Positions 56,273 to 64,000 of a stretch of DNA of 64,000 nucleotides are shown piece after piece. The notes beneath the pieces are model-generated. The model was not told where the DNA came from. It saw only the letters and a program-made list of their open reading frames with translations, and ran no database searches. The position numbers were made by a program, and so were the translations under genes. Where the stretch lies: contig NZ_AFOZ01000014.1 of NCBI RefSeq assembly GCF_000217915.1, positions 186,001-250,000 on the forward strand, given 5' to 3'. Numbering within the stretch: the stretch's first letter is position 1; every line of letters starts with the position of its first letter. This stretch comes from Shewanella sp. HN-41 (lineage in GTDB: Bacteria > Pseudomonadota > Gammaproteobacteria > Enterobacterales > Shewanellaceae).

Positions 56273-56782
56273 ATGATTTCGCTTCAAACCAGTAAAGTCT
56301 GGCTCACGCCTCTGTCAGATGCCGATGAAGACCTATTTGTTGAGCTGTATACCTCGGCGCGTTTGATGAGCAAGATTGCCGAGCCATTAACGGTTGAACG
56401 CGCCCAAAATGCGTTTCAAAAAACACTGGCTGCGACTTTGAATACCCCTCCTAAAATAATGAGTTGGGTCATTAGAGATAAGCTTGCTAATACTGCAATG
56501 GGCATAGTTGGCTTTTCGGCAATCACTTATCCTGAGCAAGCAGAGTTAGGTATTATTTTACGTCGAGAGGCTCACGGTAAAGGTGTAGTCGTTGAAGTTG
56601 GGGATGTGTTGTGTGATTACGCGCTAAAACAAGTGGGACTGCACCGCATTCGCGCTGAACATCACATCGAGAACCGGATCACCCAACGTATATTACGGCA
56701 AATGGGTTTTAACCCACCGCAGCCACATAAATGTAAGGCTGACACTTTAGAATGCTTTTTAACAGCGTCTAAATTCGCTTGA
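56273..56782 (+). CDS. GNAT family acetyltransferase in borosin neighbourhood
   Basis: 169 residues, RimJ/RimL-like: AELGIILRREAHGKGVVVEV near residues 91-110 and VGLHRIRAEHHIENRITQRI. It starts 2 bp after the protease gene stop, so the two are probably one transcript. It could acetylate a peptide or protein N-terminus; an action on the borosin product is speculative. Confidence 0.8.
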   Translation: MISLQTSKVWLTPLSDADEDLFVELYTSARLMSKIAEPLTVERAQNAFQKTLAATLNTPPKIMSWVIRDKLANTAMGIVGFSAITYPEQAELGIILRREAHGKGVVVEVGDVLCDYALKQVGLHRIRAEHHIENRITQRILRQMGFNPPQPHKCKADTLECFLTASKFA

Positions 56783-56846
56783 ACTGTTTCAAAACGAGAT
56801 AAAAAATGTTAATTTCGGCAAATAATAAAACTAACAAATATTTTAC

Positions 56847-57791
56847 ATGTCGGGTCGTTTAACTTGCGTTGGTGTCGGCATGACACTCGGCGCCCACCTT
56901 TGTCCTATCAGTCGCAGCCATATTGAGAACGCCGACGTGGTGTTTTCTGCCATGTCCGATGGCTTTGTCGAGCTGTGGTTAAACGAACTGCATCACGATG
57001 TTCGTAGTCTGCAAGACTATTACGCCGCCGATAAATCCCGCCATATTACTTACCAAGAAATGGTCGATGTAATGCTGGCGCAAGTGCGTTTAGGTAAAAA
57101 AGTGGTCGGGGCTTTTTACGGTCATCCCGGAGTATTTGCTAAGTCGCCCCACGAGGCGATAGCACAGGCAAAACGCGAAGGTTTTACCGCACAGATGATC
57201 CCCGGTATTTCGGCTGAAGACTGTTTGTACGCCGACTTAGGAATCGATCCCGGCAAGTTTGGCTGCCAACATTTTGAAACCACCCAGTTTATGTTGTACC
57301 AACGTCGCGTCGATGCCAGTGCCTATTTAGTGCTATGGCAAATTGGCTTGGCGGGCGATCTCATTATGGGCATTGTGGTGACGGGCCGCGAAGAGCGGCA
57401 ATTATTGCTTGAGCTACTGGCAAAAGAGTATCCGTTAACCCATGAGTGCTATTTATACGAAGCGCCAACTATGCCGCTGCAAACGCCGCGAATCGACAAA
57501 CTGGAATTACAGGCCTTACTGGATGCGCCAATCCATTTACATACTACCTTAGTGATACCGCCAGCGTTGGCACTGCAAGATAACCATGATATGCGCAGAC
57601 GTCTTAAGCAATTGGCTGCAAATAAAGCCAGTACATTAGGTAAGCCTAATGGTGAGCAGACATTTTATGCTAAACCTTACGCCGCAGTGAGCGCTGATGC
57701 GAACAATATTGGCGCGAATGCAATAGACTTACCCCCTCAGCGCAATACGGACAATGTATTGCCATTTATCAAAACGAAAAGGAAGCTTTAA
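56847..57791 (+). CDS. split borosin peptide backbone alpha-N-methyltransferase
   Basis: 314 residues, tetrapyrrole-methylase fold. CVGVGMTLGAHLCPISRSHI opens the SAM domain; KVVGAFYGHPGVFAKSPHEA, MIPGISAEDCLYADLGIDPG, HFETTQFMLYQRRVD and LVLWQIGLAGD are hallmarks of the borosin methyltransferases (OphMA, SonM), which iteratively methylate backbone amides of a precursor peptide. Its own precursor core is not fused. A ~55-residue low-complexity C-terminal extension (from ~260) exceeds the usual split enzyme. The stop overlaps the precursor start (TAATG). Similar to but not the same as S. oneidensis SonM. Confidence 0.9.
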   Translation: MSGRLTCVGVGMTLGAHLCPISRSHIENADVVFSAMSDGFVELWLNELHHDVRSLQDYYAADKSRHITYQEMVDVMLAQVRLGKKVVGAFYGHPGVFAKSPHEAIAQAKREGFTAQMIPGISAEDCLYADLGIDPGKFGCQHFETTQFMLYQRRVDASAYLVLWQIGLAGDLIMGIVVTGREERQLLLELLAKEYPLTHECYLYEAPTMPLQTPRIDKLELQALLDAPIHLHTTLVIPPALALQDNHDMRRRLKQLAANKASTLGKPNGEQTFYAKPYAAVSADANNIGANAIDLPPQRNTDNVLPFIKTKRKL

Positions 57792-58057
57792 TGAACTCAG
57801 CAATTCAATTTCTAGCCCGCTTAGGCAGTGATGCCGCTCTACAAGACACCACAACGTTAGCAACGGCATTAGCCGAAGCCAATTTATCGCCAGAGGCAAT
57901 GACACTTATTCAAGCTAGTGACGTTGAAGGCCTGAAATGCCTGATGCCAGTACGCCATGACATCGTTTGTCTTATGGTGCCTGCTGAAGATGAGCAAGAA
58001 AGCCAAGAATCGGAAGAAAACGATACCGATGTTACCCAACAGGTCGTAAATGGCTAA
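57791..58057 (+). CDS. borosin precursor peptide
   Basis: 88 residues. Residues ~1-52 form a helical borosin-binding domain (IQFLARLGSDAALQ, LATALAEANLSPEAMTLIQA) comparable to that of SonA. Then comes PVRHDIVCLMVPAEDE, a short hydrophobic candidate core (I58-V63), and an acidic Glu/Gln/Asp-rich tail. AAGGAAG precedes the ATG, which overlaps the methyltransferase stop. The core differs from the core I recall for SonA (YLVISHGNGD), so a different product is expected. Methylated positions cannot be read from sequence. Confidence 0.85.
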   Translation: MNSAIQFLARLGSDAALQDTTTLATALAEANLSPEAMTLIQASDVEGLKCLMPVRHDIVCLMVPAEDEQESQESEENDTDVTQQVVNG

Positions 58058-59819
58058 ATTTATAGCCGTTATCATAGCCAGCATTATGCTGGCTATGCCG
58101 TTTGGGGTATTTGCTAGCACTTCAACAGAATCAGCCGTCGATGCTGAGCAAAGCTATTATCAGATCCTTAGCGAAGCGGATGGTCTACGCTCGAGCGATC
58201 CCCAAAGATTTAGCCAGTTATTAACTGAGGTCCGTGAACAGCAAGCCAAGCTGAATCAGCAAGAGCTTGATTACTTAGCTTATTTAAGTGCATATGAGTT
58301 GTCTTTTTCGGGAAAATTCACCGAGGCAGTAGCTGCGTACCAAGCACTCATTAACTCACATGCCGATCCCGAGCTAACCTTGAGGGCTCGGCTGTCTGTG
58401 GTCAATATTTATGCCTTTAGCCAAAACTGGAATGGTGGGCTCACGCAATTAGCGCAGATCCTACCTGAGCTGCCAAGGGTGAGTGACCCACAGCTTAAAA
58501 CCAATGGCTGGGCAATTGCGGCTGTTTTTTATAACGGCCTAGGTCAATATCCCTTAGGGCTGGAATACAGCCAGCAATTAAAAAATACCGCTACCGATCC
58601 CCGTAGCCAATGTATGGCGGTTCAACTCGAAGTCGAATCTAAATTTAGGTTACATAGCATAGCTGCAAGCAGCCCCGATTTTGACGAAGCAATTGCCGTG
58701 TGTGAGGGGAATAATGAACTGGTGATGGCCAGCATCATCAGGAGTAATCGCGCCGAGCAGTATTTAAGCGAGGGGAATAGTGAGAAAGCGCTATCGGTAC
58801 TCGAGTCCAATTTAGCGGCTGTCGAAAGCTCTGGTTATGCACCTATTAAAGCGTCTTATTATTCATTATTGGCCGATGCGTATTTGAATCAAGGACAACT
58901 AGATGCAGCTAAATCCTATGCCGAAATTGTCAGCTCAAATAAAGTCATTTCAACAAATAATATAACGAATGCCAGAGCTAATAGGGTTTTATACGAAATC
59001 TATCGTCAGCAAGGCGATACCGCCGCCGCACTCGAAGCCTATATTCGTTTTGCTGAAGCCGATAAAGCCTATTTAGATGAAGTGAAAACCAAAAACTTGG
59101 CGTTCCAATTGGCCGAGCATCAAAGTATTGAGCAGCAAAATCGTATCAGCTTGCTGGATGAGCAGAATAAATTGCTCACAGTGCAGCAACAGCTAGATCA
59201 GGCCGAAACCTTTAATAATCGACTGCTGATCGCGGTATTGTTCAGCGTCATTTTAGGCTTAGTGACTTGGGGTTATCATTCGTTTAAAAACCAAAAACGG
59301 CTTAAGCAATTGGCCGAATATGACAGTTTGACTGGGCTATTTAGTCGCGGCCATTTTACCCAAGTGTCACGTAGCGCGATGAAACATACCGAAACCTTAG
59401 GGGCGCCTGTCAGTTGTATCTTGTTCGACTTAGATCGCTTTAAACGAATCAATGACATTATGGGGCATAAAACCGGCGATTGGGCGTTAAAACTTGCCGC
59501 AACCGTTTGCCAAGAGCAAGTGCGAGATTATGACATTGTTGGCCGTATCGGTGGTGAAGAATTTTGCGTGTTATTGCCTGAGTGCGTAGCGCAAGATGCT
59601 GAGCTGGTGGCGCAAAGTGTGCGCGAAGCGTTGGCAAACAGGGATACCTCTGAAAGCGGCCACAGCTTTAAGCTCACCGCCAGCTTTGGTGTCAGCGATA
59701 CTTTAAGCTCAGGCTACTGTTTAGAGCAATTGGCCGCCAATGCTGACAAAGCCATGTATCGCGCCAAAAACACGGGCCGCAATCAGGTTTGCGTGTTTGA
59801 TAGCGAGCTTGATAAGTAA
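58050..59819 (+). CDS. TPR-sensor diguanylate cyclase coupled to the borosin genes
   Basis: 589 residues. Signal peptide (~1-24), a periplasmic TPR-like helical region (~30-370) with repeats such as SGKFTEAVAAYQALINSHAD and NQGQLDAAKSYAEIV, a coiled coil (~350-390), a membrane helix (LLIAVLFSVILGLVTWGYH, ~391-409) and a GGDEF domain with RIGGEEFCVLLPE. I-site RDYD lies five residues before GGEEF. The ATG lies inside the precursor gene (8-bp overlap), so its translation is coupled to the RiPP genes. Product feedback by c-di-GMP is expected. Confidence 0.92.
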   Translation: MAKFIAVIIASIMLAMPFGVFASTSTESAVDAEQSYYQILSEADGLRSSDPQRFSQLLTEVREQQAKLNQQELDYLAYLSAYELSFSGKFTEAVAAYQALINSHADPELTLRARLSVVNIYAFSQNWNGGLTQLAQILPELPRVSDPQLKTNGWAIAAVFYNGLGQYPLGLEYSQQLKNTATDPRSQCMAVQLEVESKFRLHSIAASSPDFDEAIAVCEGNNELVMASIIRSNRAEQYLSEGNSEKALSVLESNLAAVESSGYAPIKASYYSLLADAYLNQGQLDAAKSYAEIVSSNKVISTNNITNARANRVLYEIYRQQGDTAAALEAYIRFAEADKAYLDEVKTKNLAFQLAEHQSIEQQNRISLLDEQNKLLTVQQQLDQAETFNNRLLIAVLFSVILGLVTWGYHSFKNQKRLKQLAEYDSLTGLFSRGHFTQVSRSAMKHTETLGAPVSCILFDLDRFKRINDIMGHKTGDWALKLAATVCQEQVRDYDIVGRIGGEEFCVLLPECVAQDAELVAQSVREALANRDTSESGHSFKLTASFGVSDTLSSGYCLEQLAANADKAMYRAKNTGRNQVCVFDSELDK

Positions 59820-59891
59820 TCCCTGCTCGCGCGCATCAGGTGTAATGTTTATTATTTGTTACAAGTATTTGATAAAAACAATAAACATTGA

Positions 59892-59917
59892 AAAGAGCGC
59901 TTATGGCGCTCTTTTTT
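59892..59917 (+). terminator. terminator of the borosin-GGDEF operon
   Basis: AGAGCGC-TTATG-GCGCTCT followed by TTTTT, ~75 bp after the cyclase stop. Confidence 0.88.
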
Positions 59918-59979
59918 ATCGCCATTTTTTACGAAGGTTACATACCAGACGTTTCGCTAACAGCGGTTAAAGAGTCAAT

Positions 59980-60290
59980 CATGAGCTTACTTGCGACAAC
60001 CTCAACACCACCTTATTACGCGGTGATTTTCACCTTGATTCGCACAAAGCAGACCGAGGGTTATATGGAGATAGCGCAAAAATGTTAGCGCTGGCAGTGG
60101 AGCTAAACGGCTTTTTAGGCGTCGAGTCGGCGCGGGGATAAGTGGGGATCACAGTATCTTATTGGTAAAGTCTTGAAACGATAGCGGTATGGAAAGCCAA
60201 TAGCGAGCATCTTATCGTCCTGCACATGGAACGTGAGAGTGGTATCGCCAGTTTAACACCCGTATTGCTAGAGTGAGCGTGATTATTCGT
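59980..60290 (+). pseudogene. antibiotic biosynthesis monooxygenase (ABM) domain protein, degraded
   Basis: From ATG 59981 the frame reads MSLLATTSTPPYYAVIFTLI...GYMEIAQK, then shifts at an A-run near 60080 to MLALAVELNGFLGVESARG. It meets in-frame stops (e.g. TAA after ARG), continues VGITVSYW, IAVWKANSEHLI, and after further shifts ends RIARV and ERDYSF. This order matches the YqjZ-like ABM-domain family. At least three frame changes and two stops make it non-functional. The parts are clear; the exact family is from memory. Confidence 0.75.
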
Positions 60291-60360
60291 TTTAACAGGC
60301 TTAGATTAATGACATCAAGAGGAGATAAAAATGCCGCCCTATCATCTTAAGGAGTTATGA

Positions 60361-60498
60361 ATGAACTTTGGTGTCGATTCATCAGCGATATGGGGCGGCG
60401 TATCGGTACATGCTAAACCAAAGCATTGCCGGAGGTTAATTACTGCGCTATTAACGATGGGTGTCTTCGTTTTCCCCGTTTTCCAATTGTTAGCTTAA
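60361..60498 (+). CDS. possible 45-residue small membrane protein
   Basis: ATG 60361 has AAGGAG 7 nt upstream, an excellent site. The product ends with a hydrophobic helix (LITALLTMGVFVFPVFQLLA). No family recognised. It may be a real small protein or a relic in a decayed stretch. Confidence 0.4.
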   Translation: MNFGVDSSAIWGGVSVHAKPKHCRRLITALLTMGVFVFPVFQLLA

Positions 60499-60571
60499 AG
60501 GATGAGAACTGAGATTTAACTATGGCAGGTTCTCCAACCTTTCTTTAAGAGATCAATTTATATCTATATCA

Positions 60572-61051
60572 TTATTCTTGAATAGCTAACGGAATAATAT
60601 TGAGCTTCTTTGTTTCCATATCGATAAATGCAACCGCTAGTGAAATAGAACCATCTTTTACGTGGCTTTCAATTTTATCCGCAATAGCTAATTGCGTACC
60701 AGATAAGCGCAGTGAGTACACGACCATATTTAACCAAGGCTTAGAGAATTGCAGAAAACAACCCATTGACAGCTTATCAAGCTGAATGCCACCGTCAGAG
60801 CCCGTGATTTTCATACCTAACATTAACAAAAATTGTCCGTTTTTTTCACCCGCTGCAAGCATGTCATTGTTATATTCACCTCCAAATCGCCCTGCTAATA
60901 TCTCAAGACCTTGCTGTTTTGCAACTGTGACAAATATATCACTACGACGACGAGCATCGGCAGAATATTCATTCATCTGATAACTGATATCAGGCATATC
61001 TCCATCGGCATTTACTGGTGAATTATTTTTAAAAATATCAAATATGCTCAT
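60572..61051 (-). CDS. hypothetical protein paired with Imm49-like gene
   Basis: 159 residues from ATG 61051 (GAGAG upstream; the frame extends to a TTG at 61063). Mostly soluble, with MSIFDIFKNN at the start and a beta-rich middle (FLLMLGMKITGSDGGIQLDK, WLNMVVYSLRLSG). No family is recognised. It follows the Imm49-like gene by 14 bp, so the two form an operon and may act together, for example as a second immunity protein (inference). Confidence 0.6.
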   Translation of the reverse strand: MSIFDIFKNNSPVNADGDMPDISYQMNEYSADARRRSDIFVTVAKQQGLEILAGRFGGEYNNDMLAAGEKNGQFLLMLGMKITGSDGGIQLDKLSMGCFLQFSKPWLNMVVYSLRLSGTQLAIADKIESHVKDGSISLAVAFIDMETKKLNIIPLAIQE

Positions 61052-61065
61052 ATAAACTCTCAATA

Positions 61066-61947
61066 TTAGGCAAAGGGTGATGAACCTACAGTAACATCGA
61101 CTCGTTTATCCACTTCACTCACTGGCGAAAAAGGCTCCATTTCATTCGTAAAAGGCTGAAATAGATCAAAATCAGCTAAAAAATCATATTCATCACGATA
61201 TGTGGTAAGGGGGGATATTGGCAGCCATTCCATAGGCAAATAAGGACTATCAACTTGTACCTGATATCCAGCACGCCAAGCCATTTTGGCGTAAATAAAG
61301 CCAAACAACGACATTAAATGCTCGGTTAATCCCAGTGCGCCATCAAAATTGCGCACTTTAGCTTTCGGGCCCGTAAGACTATTTAATACCTGTTCCATGG
61401 CAGGTACATCTCCTTTTGCCAACGCTAGATAGAACTCATGGTCAATTTGGTACTTTGCCATCTTTTTCCCCGGTGGGTTGGCTAAAATATATTCTGCACG
61501 TTCCCCCAACAAATCCCATTTACCTTGAAGCGCTAAAATCGCTTGGAACGCATGATATTCAGGGCACCCCACACGGTTGCGCACTGCTTTCCCACCTGTT
61601 ACACGGTAAAGAGGAGAGATAAACTGGCTATGCCAGCTTATCAAAGGCTCATGATCACTTATCAGTGCCATAAAGTGGCAAAATGTACCTTGCCACTCGC
61701 TGCTGGCCCTCTGAGTATAGAGTCTATCTAACTTAGCCGAGGTATAGGCATGTTGGCGAAGTTGCTCTAAATCCCCATCCTTAAACCATGACAACAAGGA
61801 TTTAGCATAATAGTGAGACTTTAATGCTAATAAGCAACCTTGCCGTGATCCAGTATTCGTCAGAATAAATTCTAGTGCATCGTCAATACGCGTATCGACA
61901 GTCCAATTAAGTCTATCTATTCCCGTTTCAAAGCATATTTTTGCCAT
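61066..61947 (-). CDS. Imm49-like immunity protein
   Basis: 293 residues, helical. The C-terminal part (FYLALAKGDVPAMEQVLNSL, GLTEHLMSLFGFIYAKMAWR, YQVQVDSPYLPMEWLPI) resembles the Imm49 immunity family associated with polymorphic toxins and type VI effectors. No toxin gene is next to it, so it may be an orphan immunity gene. ATG 61947. Family call from remembered motif style. Confidence 0.6.
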   Translation of the reverse strand: MAKICFETGIDRLNWTVDTRIDDALEFILTNTGSRQGCLLALKSHYYAKSLLSWFKDGDLEQLRQHAYTSAKLDRLYTQRASSEWQGTFCHFMALISDHEPLISWHSQFISPLYRVTGGKAVRNRVGCPEYHAFQAILALQGKWDLLGERAEYILANPPGKKMAKYQIDHEFYLALAKGDVPAMEQVLNSLTGPKAKVRNFDGALGLTEHLMSLFGFIYAKMAWRAGYQVQVDSPYLPMEWLPISPLTTYRDEYDFLADFDLFQPFTNEMEPFSPVSEVDKRVDVTVGSSPFA

Positions 61948-62054
61948 CGTGCTCTGTCTCTTAATAACTATTGTCTCGTTCTCGCGTTATCCTAACAAGA
62001 AAAAGGGTTAAACGATTGTCAGTTATTGGCTCAATTTAGAATTCCAATAGTCTT

Positions 62055-62783
62055 TTATACTATCGCCAATGCCGTTTTAAGTGCGGTGATTTCCTGTGGT
62101 GTTAATGGCCGCATTTGACCTTCTTGTAACTCACCCAATGCTAATTCACGTAAATTCAGTGTCATTATGGCGATGCGCTCAAGATCGATAACGCGATACC
62201 CGAGTGCCTTGGACATACGCCGAATTTGTCGATTGAGTCCTTGGGTCAGCACGATTTCAAAGCTGTCCGAACTGAGACGGCGGGCTTGGCAGGGCAGGGT
62301 TTTTAGGTCTTTATAGCTCACTCCACTTGCCATTTGCTCAACAAAATCATCAGCGAACGGCCTATCGAGGCGCACATGGTAGGTTTTGCTGTGGGCAAAA
62401 CTGGGGTGCATCAGTTTATGGGTTAATTCGCCATCGTTAGTTAACAGCAGCAGGCCGCGGGAATCCTTATCGAGCCTGCCGATGGGATAGAGTCTTGGTG
62501 CTTTGGGGAGTAGGTGTATAAGGCTCGTTTTATCCTGCTCCTGCAGACGGCAATCCGTGCCCACGGCTTTGTTGAATATCCAATAGGCGAGTGTTTCGGC
62601 TTTAGTGATAGGTGTGCCATCAAGCTCAATGCCGTCGAGGCAGTTTAATGATCCATCCAAACGGATAGGATCCGTGTGGTGGGCGATACGGCCATTGAGT
62701 GTGATGCGCCCGCCCTCAATTAAACGGCAGGCTTCACGGCGTGAACCAATGCCACATTGGGCGAGGTATTTTGCGAGGCGCAT
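62055..62783 (-). CDS. RNA pseudouridine synthase, RluF-like
   Basis: 242 residues. An N-terminal S4 RNA-binding domain (RLAKYLAQCGIGSRREACRL) is followed by the RsuA/RluB/E/F catalytic domain with the catalytic Asp in YPIGRLDKDSRGLLLLTNDG and GLNRQIRRMSKALGY. The latter motif favours RluF (23S rRNA) over RsuA or RluE. It isomerises uridine in rRNA. Monocistronic. Confidence 0.87.
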   Translation of the reverse strand: MRLAKYLAQCGIGSRREACRLIEGGRITLNGRIAHHTDPIRLDGSLNCLDGIELDGTPITKAETLAYWIFNKAVGTDCRLQEQDKTSLIHLLPKAPRLYPIGRLDKDSRGLLLLTNDGELTHKLMHPSFAHSKTYHVRLDRPFADDFVEQMASGVSYKDLKTLPCQARRLSSDSFEIVLTQGLNRQIRRMSKALGYRVIDLERIAIMTLNLRELALGELQEGQMRPLTPQEITALKTALAIV

Positions 62784-62815
62784 ATCAATCCAAGGCTGGT
62801 GAATTTAAAAATAGA

Positions 62816-62845
62816 AAAGGAGCCAAATTCGGCTCCTTTAATTGT
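62816..62845. terminator. terminator between antiporter and pseudouridine synthase genes
   Basis: AAAGGAGCC-AAATTC-GGCTCCTTT, a 9-bp stem with A/T flanks. It lies 33 bp upstream of the pseudouridine synthase start and ~70 bp after the antiporter stop, so it serves the antiporter transcript. Confidence 0.8.
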
Positions 62846-62913
62846 ACTTATCGGCATCTTAATTAGCTATTTCAACCTGCTACTTAACACGAGATAAGTG
62901 CAGGTGTCATCTA

Positions 62914-64000
62914 TCAATGACGTTTGCGGAAAATCACAATCGCAATCGCCACGGCAGCAAGGATCATGCAGTACCAAGCATAGGACACAGCGGCTAGCGG
63001 TGTGATACTAAAGGTCGATGCGATCAGCAAGGCCTGTGCGCCATAGGGAATTAAGCCTTGGACAATACAGGCGAAAATATCGAGTACGCTGGCGGCACGT
63101 TTTGGGCTTACGCCGTGTTTTTCGGCTAAATCCTTAGCAATATCACCAGTCACCACGATGGAAACCGTGTTATTTGCCACACAAGCATTAGTCACTGCGA
63201 CTATGCCAGCCATGCCAAGCTCGGCTGCGCGGCATGAGGCTTCACCTCGGGCCTTTGAGAAGCGAGCGATCAGTTTTTCAATCTGTTTGCTAACAAAGGC
63301 CAAGCCTCCTTGTTGCTGCATCAGTGCGGCTAAACCACCAACCAACATAGACAGGATAAAAATCTCCTGCATATTGCTAAAACCTGCGTAGATATCCTTA
63401 CCAAACTGGATCACACCGTAATCCATAGTAAACAGGCCCGTAGCGCCCGCTAATAAGATGCCTAAGGTCAGGACCACAAATACGTTCAGACCCGCCACGG
63501 CTAAGATCAAAATGGTCAGATAAGGAATGACCTTAATCAGATCGATATTCTGTGGCGCTAGCTCCGCTTGTCCTTGGCCTGCAATGACAAAGGCGATAAA
63601 AGTGAGCACAGATGCGGGAATCGCAAATATTAAGTTTTCACGGAATTTATCTTTCATATCACAGCCTTGGGTGCGAGTGGCTGCAATGGTGGTATCGGAA
63701 ATAATCGACAAGTTGTCACCAAAAAGCGCACCTGACATCACTGCACCCGCCATCAGGGCGTAATCGATTTGGGCTTGGTCGGCAACGCCTAGGGCAATTG
63801 GTGCAACGGCGGCTATGGTGCCCATAGACGTACCCATGGCCGTGGCGATAAAGGCCGCAATCACAAAGAAGCCGGGTAACAGCAGGTTCGATGGGATCAA
63901 GGATAAGCCTAAAGCGACGGTGGCATCGACGCCACCTGTGGCTTTAGCGACCGCTGCGAAGGCGCCTGCTAATAAATAAATCAAACACATAGCAATAATA
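62914..64000 (-). CDS. NhaC-type Na+/H+ antiporter (partial)
   Basis: The 5' part is cut by the window edge; the frame stays open to 64000. The visible ~362 residues contain many helices and motifs of the NhaC family (ATAMGTSMGTIAAVAPIALG, MSGALFGDNLSIISDTTIAA, GIVAVTNACVANNTVSIVVT). Family members exchange Na+ for H+ or amines and organic acids. Substrate uncertain. Confidence 0.87.
   Translation of the reverse strand, partial: IIAMCLIYLLAGAFAAVAKATGGVDATVALGLSLIPSNLLLPGFFVIAAFIATAMGTSMGTIAAVAPIALGVADQAQIDYALMAGAVMSGALFGDNLSIISDTTIAATRTQGCDMKDKFRENLIFAIPASVLTFIAFVIAGQGQAELAPQNIDLIKVIPYLTILILAVAGLNVFVVLTLGILLAGATGLFTMDYGVIQFGKDIYAGFSNMQEIFILSMLVGGLAALMQQQGGLAFVSKQIEKLIARFSKARGEASCRAAELGMAGIVAVTNACVANNTVSIVVTGDIAKDLAEKHGVSPKRAASVLDIFACIVQGLIPYGAQALLIASTFSITPLAAVSYAWYCMILAAVAIAIVIFRKRH

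Noticed and set aside
1-64000. CRISPR arrays, tRNA and rRNA genes
   Set aside because: No regularly spaced short repeats with unique spacers and no cloverleaf or rRNA signature was recognised on either strand.

Overview
The window looks like a chromosomal segment of a Shewanella species, a marine or aquatic gammaproteobacterium. Recognisable proteins support this: a KatB-type catalase, an ExeM-like nuclease with a GlyGly-CTERM tail, a pepsin-like aspartic protease of the shewasin type, an S46 dipeptidyl-peptidase, a split borosin methyltransferase/precursor pair, and several lipoproteins and c-di-GMP proteins. The assignment rests on protein resemblance only. Both window edges cut genes: a response regulator on the left and an NhaC-type antiporter on the right.

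Layout. 1-3.6 kb: a DUF3369/GGDEF response regulator (partial), a TIGR03899-type protein and an MFS transporter. 3.7-8.3 kb: a Fur-box-preceded group of porin, imelysin lipoprotein and di-heme DUF1111 oxidoreductase, probably for iron-linked envelope redox work. 8.5-13.7 kb: hemG with a cytochrome b-like membrane protein, a DUF4382 lipoprotein, a DsbA-like protein with a GlyGly-CTERM tail, a DnaJ-related protein and a frameshifted nfsB. 13.8-17.9 kb: an accessory region with a broken transposase, three copies of a ~100-bp repeat (A), and two integron-like gene cassettes with attC-like sites, one encoding a PF10137-type TIR protein. 18-24.2 kb: an amino-acid ABC importer with a possible ArgR box, an outer-membrane protein, a LysR regulator divergent from lrgAB, and a GNAT. 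24.3-31 kb: an OpgG/OpgD protein, a DUF72 protein, a PAS-GAF-GGDEF cyclase and a chemoreceptor. 31.5-39.1 kb: M1 aminopeptidase, lpoB, COG3014 lipoprotein, peptide deformylase, slyX, WD40 lipoprotein, fkpA. 39.7-52.4 kb: exeM, small membrane proteins, thioesterase, katB behind a tiny leader ORF, a GDT1-family Mn exporter behind a yybP-ykoY riboswitch, gbpA behind a c-di-GMP-I riboswitch, a TyrP-like permease and a DPP7-like peptidase. 52.5-54.5 kb: a second integron-like locus on the minus strand with one cassette encoding a DUF3644/HEPN-like protein. 55-59.8 kb: a probable RiPP cluster: pepsin-like protease, GNAT, borosin methyltransferase, precursor peptide and TPR-GGDEF protein. 59.9-64 kb: a monooxygenase pseudogene, a small ORF, an orphan Imm49-like immunity gene pair, an RluF-like pseudouridine synthase and the partial antiporter.

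The main discoveries are two. First, two separate integrase-less cassette loci carry defence-like effectors (TIR; HEPN RNase-like). Both are bounded by the same two sequences: repeat A on the left, which contains a promoter-like spacing, and repeat B on the right, whose homology begins exactly at the attC core GTT. This suggests a multi-copy cassette acceptor module. Second, the split borosin pair sits in a tight run of overlapping genes with a cytosolic pepsin homologue and a diguanylate cyclase, which suggests a candidate maturation protease and a link to c-di-GMP. c-di-GMP recurs elsewhere, with three GGDEF proteins and a c-di-GMP riboswitch on gbpA.
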